Source: Caballeronia megalochromosomata (GTDB lineage Bacteria; Pseudomonadota; Gammaproteobacteria; Burkholderiales; Burkholderiaceae). Taken from it: a stretch of DNA of 50,011 nt. Both the position numbers and the translations under genes were made by a program. Below are positions 17,277 to 26,093 of this stretch, one piece after another. Position 1 is the first letter of the stretch. The number at the start of each line of letters is the position of its first letter. The notes beneath the pieces were generated by a model. That model was not told where the DNA came from. It saw only the letters and a list, made by a program, of their open reading frames with translations, and did no database searches. The stretch lies in assembly GCA_001580565.1 (NCBI GenBank), contig LRBF01000151.1, positions 1-50,011 on the forward strand, read 5' to 3'.

Positions 17277-18554
17277 ATGACCAGAGAGGGTCTGCGCGTG
17301 GAACGCGTACTTTGGATTGCGTGTCCTTTGCTCATGTTTGTCGTGATGTACGCGCACATGACAGCCATCGAAAATATCCTGCTCGGCCTGGTCGGCGTGG
17401 GCGTGATTGCTGCCGCATTTTCATCGGAGCAGCCTGCGGTCATACGATGGCCTCTCATCATTCCCATTCTTTTGTGGGGTGCGTGGTCGTTGGCATCCGT
17501 GGCGTGGTCGCCGTTTCCCGCGGAGAGCATGCATTCCTGGCTCGATGAAGTGCTTTATCCTCTGGTCACGTTCATTGCGTTCTGGTTAGTCGGAAACCAA
17601 GCGACGCGACCGGAGCGTCTTGTTCTGATCAGCTGGATCGCATGCGCGCTGCTAGCGGTCACGAGCATCGTCCATTGGGGACAACTGCAACCGCCCACCG
17701 CGGATACATTCCTGCTGCACTATTACAACCGCGTCGGTCACACAAGCACGCTCGTCATCTTCGTCATGTCCTTGTTCACCGGTCTGACGATGCAAGGACG
17801 ATGGCGAATCATTGGAGTCACAGGGTTGCTCCTGTGCCTCTTCGTGGGGCTTGCAACGCTCAACCGCTTCTTCTGGCCGGCGGCCGGTCTCGCCATTCTC
17901 GTGGCGCTGTTTCCCATGTATCGGAAGCATCTCGTTCTGGCGGCGATCGTGATCGTGCTGACGGCCGTCGTTGCTGTCGGAACCCTGGAATACAGCGCGC
18001 GAATGCGCAATGTACGCCCCGTTCCCGCATCGGCGGAGGTCGTGAGTCTCGGCCAGGAAAAGGTGCAATTGCCCACGTTTCTTGGCGGCATCGTGGCGTC
18101 CGTCGCCGCCGACACGCGCCCGCGCTTGTGGAACTTTTATCTGAAAGCGGGCGAGACGCATTTCTGGACGGGCGTCGGATTTGGCAAACCGCTTCCCGGA
18201 CGCGTTTACAAAAGCGATATTCCGACGCAGTTCCTGTCCACGGAGCCGCAAGCGTTAACGCATGCCCACAACCTTTTCCTGAACACTTGGCTCGAATCCG
18301 GGCTGATCGGCGTCGTGCTGGAAGTGGCGCTCCTGATCGCGCTCGTCGTGCGATTCTGCCGGTTGCGTCGTGCCACGCCGTGGATTTGCGCGGCAGGCGT
18401 GGCACTGGTCGTCGGTATGCTGGCGAAGAACAGCACCGACGACTTCATGTGGCAGACCACCGCGCTGGCGTTCTGGAGTTTTGCGGGGCTCTTGCTGGGG
18501 CGGGGGGAACGGCTTGCTGTCCGCGGCGACGTCGAATCACCAACGGGGTCGTAG
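17277..18554 (+). CDS. O-antigen ligase / polymerase-like membrane protein (Wzy_C family)
   Basis: 425 residues; ATG 17277 follows GGGAG at 17268-17272. About ten to twelve hydrophobic segments span the protein. A large periplasmic loop (about residues 240-345) ends in LTHAHNLFLNTWLESGLIGV. That H-x-H-N-x-x-L followed by a helix is the signature of the WaaL / Wzy_C superfamily, whose loop His takes part in transferring undecaprenyl-linked glycan. Members either ligate O-antigen to lipid A-core or polymerise repeat units; sequence alone does not tell which. The O-antigen genes immediately downstream favour O-antigen ligase. Nine bases after its stop begin the remains of another membrane gene (18559), so the original operon has been interrupted. 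Confidence 0.85.
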   Translation: MTREGLRVERVLWIACPLLMFVVMYAHMTAIENILLGLVGVGVIAAAFSSEQPAVIRWPLIIPILLWGAWSLASVAWSPFPAESMHSWLDEVLYPLVTFIAFWLVGNQATRPERLVLISWIACALLAVTSIVHWGQLQPPTADTFLLHYYNRVGHTSTLVIFVMSLFTGLTMQGRWRIIGVTGLLLCLFVGLATLNRFFWPAAGLAILVALFPMYRKHLVLAAIVIVLTAVVAVGTLEYSARMRNVRPVPASAEVVSLGQEKVQLPTFLGGIVASVAADTRPRLWNFYLKAGETHFWTGVGFGKPLPGRVYKSDIPTQFLSTEPQALTHAHNLFLNTWLESGLIGVVLEVALLIALVVRFCRLRRATPWICAAGVALVVGMLAKNSTDDFMWQTTALAFWSFAGLLLGRGERLAVRGDVESPTGS

Positions 18555-18558
18555 AGTT

Positions 18559-18675
18559 ATGCGACTGTGGTTGCTTTACGCCGTCTTGGCCGCCATTGCA
18601 ACCCTCGCCAGTTTCGGCGTGCAGGTCGCGGCAACGTTTGAGTGCCGCGAGAAACGAAGCCGTGCCATTCGATGA
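18559..18675 (+). pseudogene. Truncated start of a small membrane-protein gene
   Basis: Five bases after the ligase stop a frame opens with MRLWLLYAVLAAIATLASFG, a typical first transmembrane helix, continues VQVAAT, then turns into unrelated sequence and stops after 38 codons. The first helix resembles GtrA-type flippase-associated proteins, which often accompany O-antigen genes, but too little remains to be sure. It seems to be the 5' end of a gene cut off at about 18,635 by the neighbouring minus-strand fragment. Confidence 0.5.
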
Positions 18676-19026
18676 GATGCGATCGAGCATCGCGCGGGTG
18701 GCGTCGCTCGCGCCCACGGCCGGCACTACGCATTGACACTGCTGACATCCCGACGGCCCGTAGACGCGGAGCCATCCGAGCAGCCTGTCGAGCGGATAAA
18801 AATATCCGTCGTGGCCGACGCGCGGTACCGTGAGCGTCTGGAAGACGTGACTCGAACTGGCGAAGCAAACGTCTCCGTAGCTGCCGACGTTGCCGAACGC
18901 GAGCGTCGTGTCGTGCGCGTCCTGCGCGTTGCGCCATTGCGCCTGCGTTCCACCCAGCGGTTGCCGAAACCCCCCACATTGAGGACAATCTTGGCGTCTT
19001 CCACCCGTCGATGCGGTCCGTTTTCC
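18640..19026 (-). pseudogene. Minus-strand gene fragment without a start
   Basis: Read on the minus strand from 19026 the frame is open for more than 120 codons with strongly G/C third positions, which marks it as former coding sequence. It includes LGGTQAQWRNAQDAHDTTLA, FGNVGSYGDVCFASSSHVFQ and VGHDGYFYPLDRLLGWLRVY. There is no ATG at its head; an in-frame stop lies at 19027-19029. The frame then runs on antisense through the ligase tail, so its true end is unclear. I do not recognise the family. It sits between the ligase and the glycosyltransferase in the opposite direction, which points to an insertion followed by loss of its 5' part. Confidence 0.45.
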
Positions 19027-19055
19027 TTACGTGGCGCGGACACCCCATTTGTCCG

Positions 19056-19910
19056 ATGAACGCGAATGCCCCGCAGAACCGATCGGCGCATCAGTCCGAT
19101 CCCACCATTACGCTCAGCATTTCGATCGTCGTCTACCAGCCCGACGCCGGGTTGCTCGCACGTACCATTGAAACGCTCGAAACCGCGCTCGCGCAGTTGC
19201 ACGACGTCGCCGGACGCCCGTGCCTGTATCTGATCGACAACAGCAATCCGGGCGAGCTCGCCGACCTGCCGGCGCCTTCGGATGCCGAATTCGACACCGT
19301 GGTGCTGAAAGGGCACGGCAATGTCGGTTACGGACGCGGTCACAATCTCGCGATCGCACGCGCGAACAGCCGCTTTCATCTGATCCTGAACCCGGACGTC
19401 GAAATCAACGCCGACGGCCTGCGCCGCGCGCTGGCCTTTCTGCGCGATTCACCGGAAACGGGGCTGCTCGCGCCATGGATCGGCGGTGACGACGGCCGTC
19501 AGCAGTATCTCTGCCGCCGCTATCCCACCGTGCTCGATCTCTTCGTGCGCGGCTTTTTGCCCGCCGCGCTGCGCAAGCCCTTCGCGGGGCGACTCGCGCG
19601 TTACGAGATGCGCGATGTCATCGGCGAAAGCAACATCGTGTGGGATCCGCCGATCGTGAGCGGCTGCTTCATGCTCTTCCGCAGCGACGTGCTCAAGTCG
19701 ATCGGCGGCTTCGATCCGCGCTATTTCCTCTATTTCGAGGACTATGACCTGAGCCTGCGCACGCGCCGCGTCGCGCGCATCGCCTATGTGCCGTCGGTGC
19801 GCATCCTGCATCACGGCGGCGGCGCGTCGAAGAAGGGCTCGGTGCATATCAAGCTGTTCGTCACGTCGGCGTACCGGTTTTTCAACCGCTTCGGCTGGAA
19901 GTGGCTATGA
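19056..19910 (+). CDS. Family 2 glycosyltransferase (rhamnosyltransferase WbbL-like)
   Basis: 284 residues from ATG 19056. GT-A fold: LSISIVVYQPDAGLLARTIE opens the nucleotide-binding part, GNVGYGRGHNLAI and FHLILNPDVEINADGL give the D-x-D-like metal site (Asn-Pro-Asp-Val-Glu), and RYFLYFEDYDLSLRTRR carries the conserved E-D-x-D-L acceptor/base motif. This arrangement is typical of WbbL-type rhamnosyltransferases, which add dTDP-rhamnose to lipid-linked glycan at the cytoplasmic face. The sugar is not proven, and no rml genes lie in the window. The stop overlaps the next gene's ATG (ATGA, 19907-19910), so the two are translationally coupled. Confidence 0.9.
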   Translation: MNANAPQNRSAHQSDPTITLSISIVVYQPDAGLLARTIETLETALAQLHDVAGRPCLYLIDNSNPGELADLPAPSDAEFDTVVLKGHGNVGYGRGHNLAIARANSRFHLILNPDVEINADGLRRALAFLRDSPETGLLAPWIGGDDGRQQYLCRRYPTVLDLFVRGFLPAALRKPFAGRLARYEMRDVIGESNIVWDPPIVSGCFMLFRSDVLKSIGGFDPRYFLYFEDYDLSLRTRRVARIAYVPSVRILHHGGGASKKGSVHIKLFVTSAYRFFNRFGWKWL

Positions 19911-20878
19911 GCGACAACGGCCGACGCATCGCGATCACCGGCGCCAACGGTTTCGTCGGCCGCGCGGTGAGCCGTGCGCTGCTTGCGCGCGGCATCGGTG
20001 CGACAGGGCTCGTGCGGCGCGATGCGCGGTGCGAGCCAGGCGTCGACGTGCGGTATATCGACGGCCTCGAATCGGTCGCGCCCGGCGCGTTCGCCGGCTG
20101 CGACGCGGTGATTCACCTGGCCGCGCGCGTGCACGTGATGGCCGATGCGGCGTCGCAGGCGCAGTCGGTCCTCGATGCGTACCGGGCGATCAACGTCGAA
20201 GGCACGCTCGCCGCCGCCGAGGCCGCGCGGCGCGCCGGCGTCACGCGTTTCGTGCTGATGAGCAGCATCAAGGCACTCGGCGAAAGCGACCCGGGCCGCC
20301 CGTTCACCGAAGACGACGCGCGCAATCCGCCCGATGCCTACGGCGTCTCGAAAGCCGAAGCCGAAGTGAAACTGCTCGAATTCGGCAGCCGCACGGGGCT
20401 GGAAGTCGTGATCGTGCGGCCGCCGCTCGTCTACGGCCCCGGCGTGCGCGCCAATTTTCTCGCGATGATGCGCGCGATCGCGCGCGGCATCCCGTTGCCG
20501 CTCGGCGCGATCGAGGCGCGCCGCAGTCTAGTGAGCGTCGACAATCTGGCGAGCGCGACCATCGAATGCGCGCTCAATCCGGCCGCCGCGGGCCGCCTGT
20601 TCCACGTCACCGATGGCTACGACCCGAGCGTAGCCGAACTCGCGCGCAAGCTCGGCGAGCATCTCGGCAAGCCCGCGCGGCTCGTGCCGGTTCCGGCCGG
20701 GCTTTTGCGCGGCGTCGCGCGCGTGACCGGCAAGACCGCGCAGATCGATCGGCTGACCGGCAGCCTGCGCGTCGACTCGCGTCGCATCCGCGAGACACTC
20801 GGCTGGCAGGCGCCGCAATCGCTCGACCAAGGCCTGGCTGCCACGGCCGCGTGGTTTCGCTCGACGCGCGGACAATAA
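19907..20878 (+). CDS. wbiG: NAD-dependent sugar epimerase/reductase (WbiG / WbpV-like)
   Basis: 323 residues; start at the overlapping ATG 19907. Extended SDR enzyme: IAITGANGFVGRAVSRALLA provides the G-x-x-G-x-x-G dinucleotide site, CDAVIHLAARVHVM the family motif, Ser in LMSSIKALGE and Tyr-x-x-x-Lys in DAYGVSKAEAE the catalytic set. In Pseudomonas the homologue WbpV reduces UDP-4-keto-6-deoxy-GlcNAc to UDP-N-acetylquinovosamine; in Burkholderia the matching gene is wbiG. The neighbours wbiH and wbiI complete the pathway: dehydratase, then this enzyme, then transfer to the lipid carrier. C4-epimerase activity is the alternative. Confidence 0.85.
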   Translation: MSDNGRRIAITGANGFVGRAVSRALLARGIGATGLVRRDARCEPGVDVRYIDGLESVAPGAFAGCDAVIHLAARVHVMADAASQAQSVLDAYRAINVEGTLAAAEAARRAGVTRFVLMSSIKALGESDPGRPFTEDDARNPPDAYGVSKAEAEVKLLEFGSRTGLEVVIVRPPLVYGPGVRANFLAMMRAIARGIPLPLGAIEARRSLVSVDNLASATIECALNPAAAGRLFHVTDGYDPSVAELARKLGEHLGKPARLVPVPAGLLRGVARVTGKTAQIDRLTGSLRVDSRRIRETLGWQAPQSLDQGLAATAAWFRSTRGQ

Positions 20879-21090
20879 GCGGGTCGCGCGACCGAAAAGG
20901 CCGGTCGCGAACGTTAAAATACGCGCTGTTTCGACACCGGCATGCAAGACTTCTGACAGCTTCTGTCAGCGCGATTTTCGTCAGATATTTAAAACAAAAC
21001 CCGGCGAGCGTTCGCGTATCCTTTGGGCTTTTCCCGAAGAAGAATTGCCAGGACGACAGGGCCTCGTTTTCGACAACTCAATAACATTGC
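20879..21090 (+). promoter_or_regulatory. Leader of wbiH with hairpin; conserved in the decayed copy
   Basis: A stem CGCGACCG (20887-20894) and CGGTCGCG (20902-20909) follows the epimerase stop, then GTTAAAATA, a possible -10 region. From 20950 the leader is repeated at position 1 of the window, including the near-duplicate words CTTCTGACAG and CTTCTGTCAG and an AT-rich TCAGATATTTAAAACAAAA. Because the leader survives in both copies, it was part of the duplicated unit and probably carries the wbiH promoter. Confidence 0.45.
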
Positions 21091-22116
21091 ATGCCGCATT
21101 CGTATTTTGAAGCCTCGCCGCTTTTGACCGCGATGTCGGTCGCGGTATTGGCGCTCGCCGCGTGCGCGCTGATTCTGCGGACGCTCATCCGCACCGGCCT
21201 TGCCTGGCGCCTCGCCACCGACATTCCCAACGAGCGCTCGTTGCACGAACGTCCCACGCCGCGCGTCGGCGGATGGGGCATCGTGCCGGTCGCGGCAATC
21301 GCGCTCCTCGTCGCCGCGCCGTCGATGTGGCTCGTCGCGGCGTGCGCCGTCTTCCTCGCCGCCGTGTCGCAGATCGACGATCGCCGCGGGCTGCCCGCGC
21401 GCGTGCGCTTCGCGGCGCATATCGTCGCGGTGGCGCTCGTCATCGTCGTGCATCCGGCGGACGTGCCGTGGTGGGCGCTCGCCGTCGTCGCCTTTCTGAT
21501 GGTGTGGCTCGTCAATCTCTACAACTTTATGGATGGCTCGGACGGGCTTGCTGGCGGCATGGCGCTGTTCGGCTTCGGCGGCTACGCGCTCGCCGCGCTC
21601 GCCGGACCTGCGCCGCAAGCCGACCTCGGGCTCGCGAGCGCGGCCATCGCGGGCGCGGCGGCCGGATTTCTGACCCTCAATTTCCATCCGGCCCGGATTT
21701 TTCTCGGCGATGCCGGGTCTATTCCGTTGGGATTTCTCGCGGGCGCGCTCGGTTACTGGGGCTGGCAACGAGGCGCATGGCCGGTCTGGTTTCCGGCGCT
21801 CGTGTTTTCGCCGTTCATCGCGGATGCCACCGTCACGTTGCTGCGGCGCCTCGCGCGCGGCGAAAAGTTCTGGCAGGCCCACCGTGAGCATTACTATCAG
21901 CGCATGGTGCGCCTGGGAATGGGGCACGCGCGCACCGCGCTCGCGTGGTATCTGCTCATGCTGGCGGGCATAATGCTCGCAAATCGGGCGCTGCGGTTTT
22001 CTGTCGCGGGGCAGTGGACGGCGGTGGCGGGCTGGGCAGTCGTGGTTGTGGCAGCGGGCGCGGTGGTCGACGCGCATTGGCGGCGTCATTCGACGCGCCA
22101 TTCCGAACAATCTTGA
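21091..22116 (+). CDS. wbiH: Lipid-carrier sugar-phosphate transferase (WbiH / WbpL, WecA-MraY family)
   Basis: 341 residues, ten or eleven membrane helices. It transfers a 6-deoxy-HexNAc-1-phosphate or GlcNAc-1-phosphate to undecaprenyl phosphate, starting the O-antigen unit. Diagnostic cytoplasmic motifs are all present: DIPNERSLHERPTPRVGGWG (substrate loop), QIDDRRGL (Asp pair), VNLYNFMDGSDGLAGG, ARIFLGDAGS and FWQAHREHYYQRMVRLG (the His motif). ATG 21091 lacks a clear ribosome-binding site; ATG 21133 (MSVAVLALAACAL) is a possible alternative. A decayed copy of its leader and 3' half lies at 1-435. The next gene follows after 12 bases. Confidence 0.92.
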   Translation: MPHSYFEASPLLTAMSVAVLALAACALILRTLIRTGLAWRLATDIPNERSLHERPTPRVGGWGIVPVAAIALLVAAPSMWLVAACAVFLAAVSQIDDRRGLPARVRFAAHIVAVALVIVVHPADVPWWALAVVAFLMVWLVNLYNFMDGSDGLAGGMALFGFGGYALAALAGPAPQADLGLASAAIAGAAAGFLTLNFHPARIFLGDAGSIPLGFLAGALGYWGWQRGAWPVWFPALVFSPFIADATVTLLRRLARGEKFWQAHREHYYQRMVRLGMGHARTALAWYLLMLAGIMLANRALRFSVAGQWTAVAGWAVVVVAAGAVVDAHWRRHSTRHSEQS

Positions 22117-22128
22117 GGGTCCGTGCTG

Positions 22129-24024
22129 ATGAATCGAATAAAAGCTACATGGCTATCGGCGGGCGCGTTCGGCTTCGATCTGGTGGCCGTCGTGGGATCC
22201 TGGCTCGTCGCCTATTTGCTCCGCTTTAACGGCGCCGTGCCGCACGACTTCCGCCATGGCGCGTTCGCCGCGCTCATCTGGGTGGTGCCGGTCTACGCCG
22301 TCGTCTTCCGTGTCTTCGGCCTGTATCGCGGCATGTGGGTGTTCGCGAGCCTGCCCGACCTGATGCGCATCTCCAAGTCCATCGTCGTGGGCGCGCTCGT
22401 CGTGATGGTGGGCGCGGTGATGTCGCAGCCGATGCCGATCATCCCGCGCTCGGTGCTCATCGTTTCGCCGCTGCTGCTTTTCCTCTCGATGGGCGGCGCG
22501 CGCGCGCTCTATCGCACGGCCAAGGAGTTCTATCTGTACGGCGGACTCGTCGGGCAGGGCAAGCCCGTGATCGTGCTCGGCGCGGGCACGGCGGGCGCGA
22601 TGCTCGCGCGCGAACTGTCGCGTTCGAGCGAGTGGCGCCTCGTCGGCCTGCTCGACGACGATCGCGGCAAGCAAGGCCGCGAAGTGCTCGGACACAAGGT
22701 GCTCGGCTCGTTCGGCGATCTGGCGCGGGTTGCCGAGCAGCTGAAGGTGGATTACGTGATCATCGCGATTCCCTCGGCGTCGGTCGAGGAGCAGCGGCGC
22801 GTCGCCACGTTGTGCGTGCGCGCGGGCGTCAAGGTGATGGTGCTGCCCGCGCTCACGCCGCTCACGCAAGGCCAGAACTTCCTGTCGCGCGTGCGGCAGA
22901 TCGACCTCGAAGACCTGCTCGGCCGCGAGCCGGTGAAGATCGACATGCCCCACGTCGAGCAGTTGCTGCACGGGCGGGTGGTGATGGTGACGGGCGCGGG
23001 CGGCTCGATCGGTTCGGAACTGTGCCGCCAGATCCTGCGTTTCTCGCCGGCGCAACTGGTCGCGTACGACATGTCCGAGTACGCGATGTATCGCCTGATC
23101 GAGGAACTGCACGAGAAATTTCCGGAGTGCTCGGTGATTCCGGTCGTCGGCGACGCGAAGGATTCGCTGCTGCTCGATCAGACGATGGCGCGCTTCACGC
23201 CGCACATCGTCTTCCATGCGGCCGCCTACAAGCACGTTCCGCTGATGGAAGAGCAGAACGCCTGGCAGGCGGTGCGCAACAACGTGCTCGGCACGCTGCG
23301 CGTCGCGCGCGCGGCGATGCGCCACGACGTGCGCCATTTCGTCCTCATTTCGACCGACAAGGCCGTCAACCCGACCAACGTGATGGGCGCGAGCAAGCGC
23401 CTCGCCGAAATGACGTGCCAGGCGTTGCAGCAATCCGCGCCGCGCACGCAGTTCGAAACGGTGCGCTTTGGCAACGTCCTCGGCAGCGCGGGCAGCGTGA
23501 TTCCGAAGTTCCAGCAGCAGATTGCGAAGGGCGGTCCGGTCACGGTCACGCATCCGGAAATCACGCGCTTCTTCATGACGATTCCGGAAGCCGCGCAACT
23601 CGTGTTGCAGGCGTCGAGCATGGGGCGCGGCGGCGAGATTTTCATTCTCGATATGGGTCAGCCCGTGAAGATCGTCGATCTCGCGCGCGATCTGATTCGT
23701 CTCTACGGCTTCTCGGAAGAGCAGATCCGCATCGTGTTCACGGGCCTGCGTCCCGGTGAGAAGCTCTACGAGGAACTGCTCGCCGACGACGAAACCACCA
23801 CGCGCACGCCGCATCCGAAGTTGCGCATCGCGCAGGCGCGGGGCGTGCCGGACAGTTTCATCGACGAATTGCTGCCCTGGCTCATGCAGCATCGCGTGCT
23901 CTCCGACGAAGAAGTGCGCCGCGACCTGCGCCGCTGGGTGCCGGAATATCAGACGGCGACGCTGCCCGTCCTGCAGAGCGTCGCGGCCGTGCAGACGGCG
24001 CGCGAGCGCGGCGCGGCGGGCTGA
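22129..24024 (+). CDS. wbiI: Membrane-bound nucleotide-sugar 4,6-dehydratase (WbiI / WbpM, FlaA1-like)
   Basis: 631 residues. ATG 22129 is nine bases after GAGGG; GTG 22123 is too close to it. The N-terminal part has four membrane helices (about residues 8-130), a first nucleotide-binding region, VIVLGAGTAGAMLARELSRS, and then the catalytic SDR domain, VMVTGAGGSIGSELCRQILR. In STDKAVNPTNVMGASKRLAE the usual Tyr-x-x-x-Lys is Met-x-x-x-Lys, as in WbpM, a known variant that remains active. It dehydrates UDP-GlcNAc to UDP-4-keto-6-deoxy-GlcNAc, feeding the upstream epimerase/reductase. Full length for the family. Downstream the glycosyltransferase gene begins 16 bases after its stop. Confidence 0.93.
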   Translation: MNRIKATWLSAGAFGFDLVAVVGSWLVAYLLRFNGAVPHDFRHGAFAALIWVVPVYAVVFRVFGLYRGMWVFASLPDLMRISKSIVVGALVVMVGAVMSQPMPIIPRSVLIVSPLLLFLSMGGARALYRTAKEFYLYGGLVGQGKPVIVLGAGTAGAMLARELSRSSEWRLVGLLDDDRGKQGREVLGHKVLGSFGDLARVAEQLKVDYVIIAIPSASVEEQRRVATLCVRAGVKVMVLPALTPLTQGQNFLSRVRQIDLEDLLGREPVKIDMPHVEQLLHGRVVMVTGAGGSIGSELCRQILRFSPAQLVAYDMSEYAMYRLIEELHEKFPECSVIPVVGDAKDSLLLDQTMARFTPHIVFHAAAYKHVPLMEEQNAWQAVRNNVLGTLRVARAAMRHDVRHFVLISTDKAVNPTNVMGASKRLAEMTCQALQQSAPRTQFETVRFGNVLGSAGSVIPKFQQQIAKGGPVTVTHPEITRFFMTIPEAAQLVLQASSMGRGGEIFILDMGQPVKIVDLARDLIRLYGFSEEQIRIVFTGLRPGEKLYEELLADDETTTRTPHPKLRIAQARGVPDSFIDELLPWLMQHRVLSDEEVRRDLRRWVPEYQTATLPVLQSVAAVQTARERGAAG

Positions 24025-24040
24025 CGCTCCCGCCTCGCGC

Positions 24041-25066
24041 ATGACGGCGCTCGACGAAGTTCATGCGCTGACCCACGCGGGCTCGCTGTTGTCTCCGGGC
24101 GGCGAGATCGTCGCGCCTTACGACCTCGAAGTCACACACGCCGACGCATCGGGTTACGCGGCCTTGCCCGCCGATATCCTGAACGCGGGCCGCGAACCCT
24201 TTGACGCGGACTATGCGCGCGCAAGCCGCGTGCATCTCGTCAACGCATTCGGCGTCACGCTCGGCGACTCGATCATCGGGCTGTCGGCGCTCTTCGCGGT
24301 GAAGCGCCTTCATCCGCATCTCCGGTTTGCCATCTATCGTCCGGCGCGCGCGCCACGCTATGTGCAGCGTCTTTACGCGCTCGCCGCGCCGGGTTTTGCC
24401 GGGATCGTCGATTTGCCCGTGCCGCGCGCGAGCCTGCCCGTGGATGAACTGAGGATCGACATCGGCAATCAGCTCTTCTGGCCGCACTTCGCCTCGATGC
24501 CGATGATCGATTTCTTCCTCTGGGCGATGGGCGTCGCGCCCGAGCGCATCGCCGCCGGCGACAAGTGCAACCGATGGCTCGCCGACGTGCCGCTGACGGC
24601 CATCGAGCGCGAACCCTACGCGCTGTTTTGCCCGGACGCGAGCACGCCGGTGCGCAGCATTCCCGCGTCGGTGCGTGCGCGTATCGTCGCGCGGCTCGCG
24701 GATGAAACCGGCTTGCCGGTGCTGGGCTTCGGCGCGGTGGATCATCCGCGCTATCGCGACATCGCGCCGCTTTCCGTCGAAACCGACGATTTCCTCGCGT
24801 GGATCAGACACGCGCGCTATCTCGTCACGGCGGACACGGCGGCGCTGCATGTCGCGGCAGGCTTCGACGTGCCGACGACCGCATTCTTCACGACGATTCC
24901 CGCATTCATGCGCGCGCGCGATTACGCAAACTGCGTCGCGGTGGAATTCGCCTTGCCGCATCTGCAGGGCATGCACGCGAGCGCGCGGCCCGCGGATCTG
25001 GACGCGCTCGAACGCGCGTATCGCGATTACGACTGGCGCGCGATGCCGTTCGCCCCGCTCACCTGA
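24041..25066 (+). CDS. Glycosyltransferase family 9-like protein
   Basis: 341 residues from ATG 24041. The middle begins HLVNAFGVTLGDSIIGLSAL, matching the 'G-D-x-I-x-x-x-P/S-A-L' entry motif of ADP-heptose:LPS heptosyltransferases, and the C-terminal half has LVTADTAALHVAAGFDVPTT, the nucleotide-sugar site of the GT9 family (D-T/S-x-x-x-H-x-A-x-x-x-x-x-P). The first 60 residues are a family-specific extension. Donor and acceptor are not predictable; a role in LPS or O-antigen assembly is inferred from its position after wbiI. The last 40 bases overlap the end of the convergent lysR gene, so one segment is coding on both strands. Confidence 0.8.
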   Translation: MTALDEVHALTHAGSLLSPGGEIVAPYDLEVTHADASGYAALPADILNAGREPFDADYARASRVHLVNAFGVTLGDSIIGLSALFAVKRLHPHLRFAIYRPARAPRYVQRLYALAAPGFAGIVDLPVPRASLPVDELRIDIGNQLFWPHFASMPMIDFFLWAMGVAPERIAAGDKCNRWLADVPLTAIEREPYALFCPDASTPVRSIPASVRARIVARLADETGLPVLGFGAVDHPRYRDIAPLSVETDDFLAWIRHARYLVTADTAALHVAAGFDVPTTAFFTTIPAFMRARDYANCVAVEFALPHLQGMHASARPADLDALERAYRDYDWRAMPFAPLT

Positions 25067-25965
25067 AACGACGGCAGGCGCTGATACAGCGCCGCGACCC
25101 AGTCGATGAACACGCGCACGCGGCGCGGCTGATGGCGATTCGCCGCATACAGCACGGACACCACGCGCGGATACGACGGATACTCCCGCAGCACTTCCCT
25201 GAGCGCGCCGCTCCTCACGAGCGGATCGAGCGTATAGCTCGAACTCTGGATCAGGCCGAGTCCCGTCACGCCCGCGGCGATGTACGAATCGCCATCGTTC
25301 ACGGCGATCTTGTGCTTCATTGCGACGATGCGCGTTTCGCCATCGACGACGAATTCCCAGTTGCGCACGCGTCCCGAGTTGTTGAGCACATAGCCGACGG
25401 CGAGGTGCTGATCGAGATCGTCGAGCGACGCGGGCTCGCCATGCTTCTCGATATATCCCGGCGACGCGCACGTGATCTGCGAATACGCGCCGATGCGTTT
25501 CGCGACGAGCCCGACATCGCCGACCGCGCCCACGCGCACGACGCAATCTACCGCTTCCTCGACGAGATCCACTTGCCGGTCCGTGAGCAGCAACTCGACG
25601 CCGATGTCCGGATACGCCGCGAAGAATTCCGGCAGCGCGGGAATGATCGTGTTCTTCGCCATCACCTGCGGCAGGCTGACTTTCACGTTGCCCTTGGGGC
25701 TCAGCTTCGAATGCGAGAGCGACGCTTCCATGTCGTCCACTTCGCCGAGCACGCGCACGCAGCGCTCGTAATAGGCTTCGCCGTCCTCGGTGATGCTGAT
25801 GCTGCGTGTCGTGCGGTTGATGAGGCGCGCGCCGAGATGCGCTTCGAGCGCCTGGAGCGTGCGCGAGACGCTCGCGGGCGGCAGGCGCAGGGCGTCGGCG
25901 GCTTTGGAGAAACTGCCCGCCTCGACGACCCGCGCGAAGACTTTCATTGCAAGAAAGCGGTCCAT
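25027..25965 (-). CDS. LysR-family transcriptional regulator
   Basis: 312 residues. The N-terminal winged helix is clear: MDRFLAMKVFARVVEAGSFS then KAADALRLPPASVSRTLQAL and LGARLINRTTRSISITEDGE. The rest is the periplasmic-binding-like effector domain of the CrgA/DsdC-type subgroup (PKGNVKVSLPQVMAK, VDCVVRVGAVGDVGLVAKRI). Such regulators usually control a divergent neighbour; here the divergent side (25966-26093) leads to the tail of the minus-strand PAP2 gene, so no obvious partner exists and its target may lie elsewhere. Its 3' end overlaps the glycosyltransferase gene by 40 bases. Confidence 0.93.
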   Translation of the reverse strand: MDRFLAMKVFARVVEAGSFSKAADALRLPPASVSRTLQALEAHLGARLINRTTRSISITEDGEAYYERCVRVLGEVDDMEASLSHSKLSPKGNVKVSLPQVMAKNTIIPALPEFFAAYPDIGVELLLTDRQVDLVEEAVDCVVRVGAVGDVGLVAKRIGAYSQITCASPGYIEKHGEPASLDDLDQHLAVGYVLNNSGRVRNWEFVVDGETRIVAMKHKIAVNDGDSYIAAGVTGLGLIQSSSYTLDPLVRSGALREVLREYPSYPRVVSVLYAANRHQPRRVRVFIDWVAALYQRLPSFQVSGANGIARQS

Positions 25966-26093
25966 GCTCCGGTTCCTAAAACGTGATCGCGCGCCTCGTT
26001 GGGCGCGCGCGAAAGGAGAGCGTGAGTTTTCAGGCGACGATCATCATACTTGGGTTCGCGTGCCTGCGCGCCGCAACTGAGCAGTGGCGAAAC

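Noticed and set aside
22153..24042. A 629-codon minus-strand frame opposite the dehydratase gene.
   Set aside because: Antisense shadow of wbiI caused by high GC; Arg/His-rich translation with no family features. The same applies to the long frames opposite manC, wza, wzc and other core genes.
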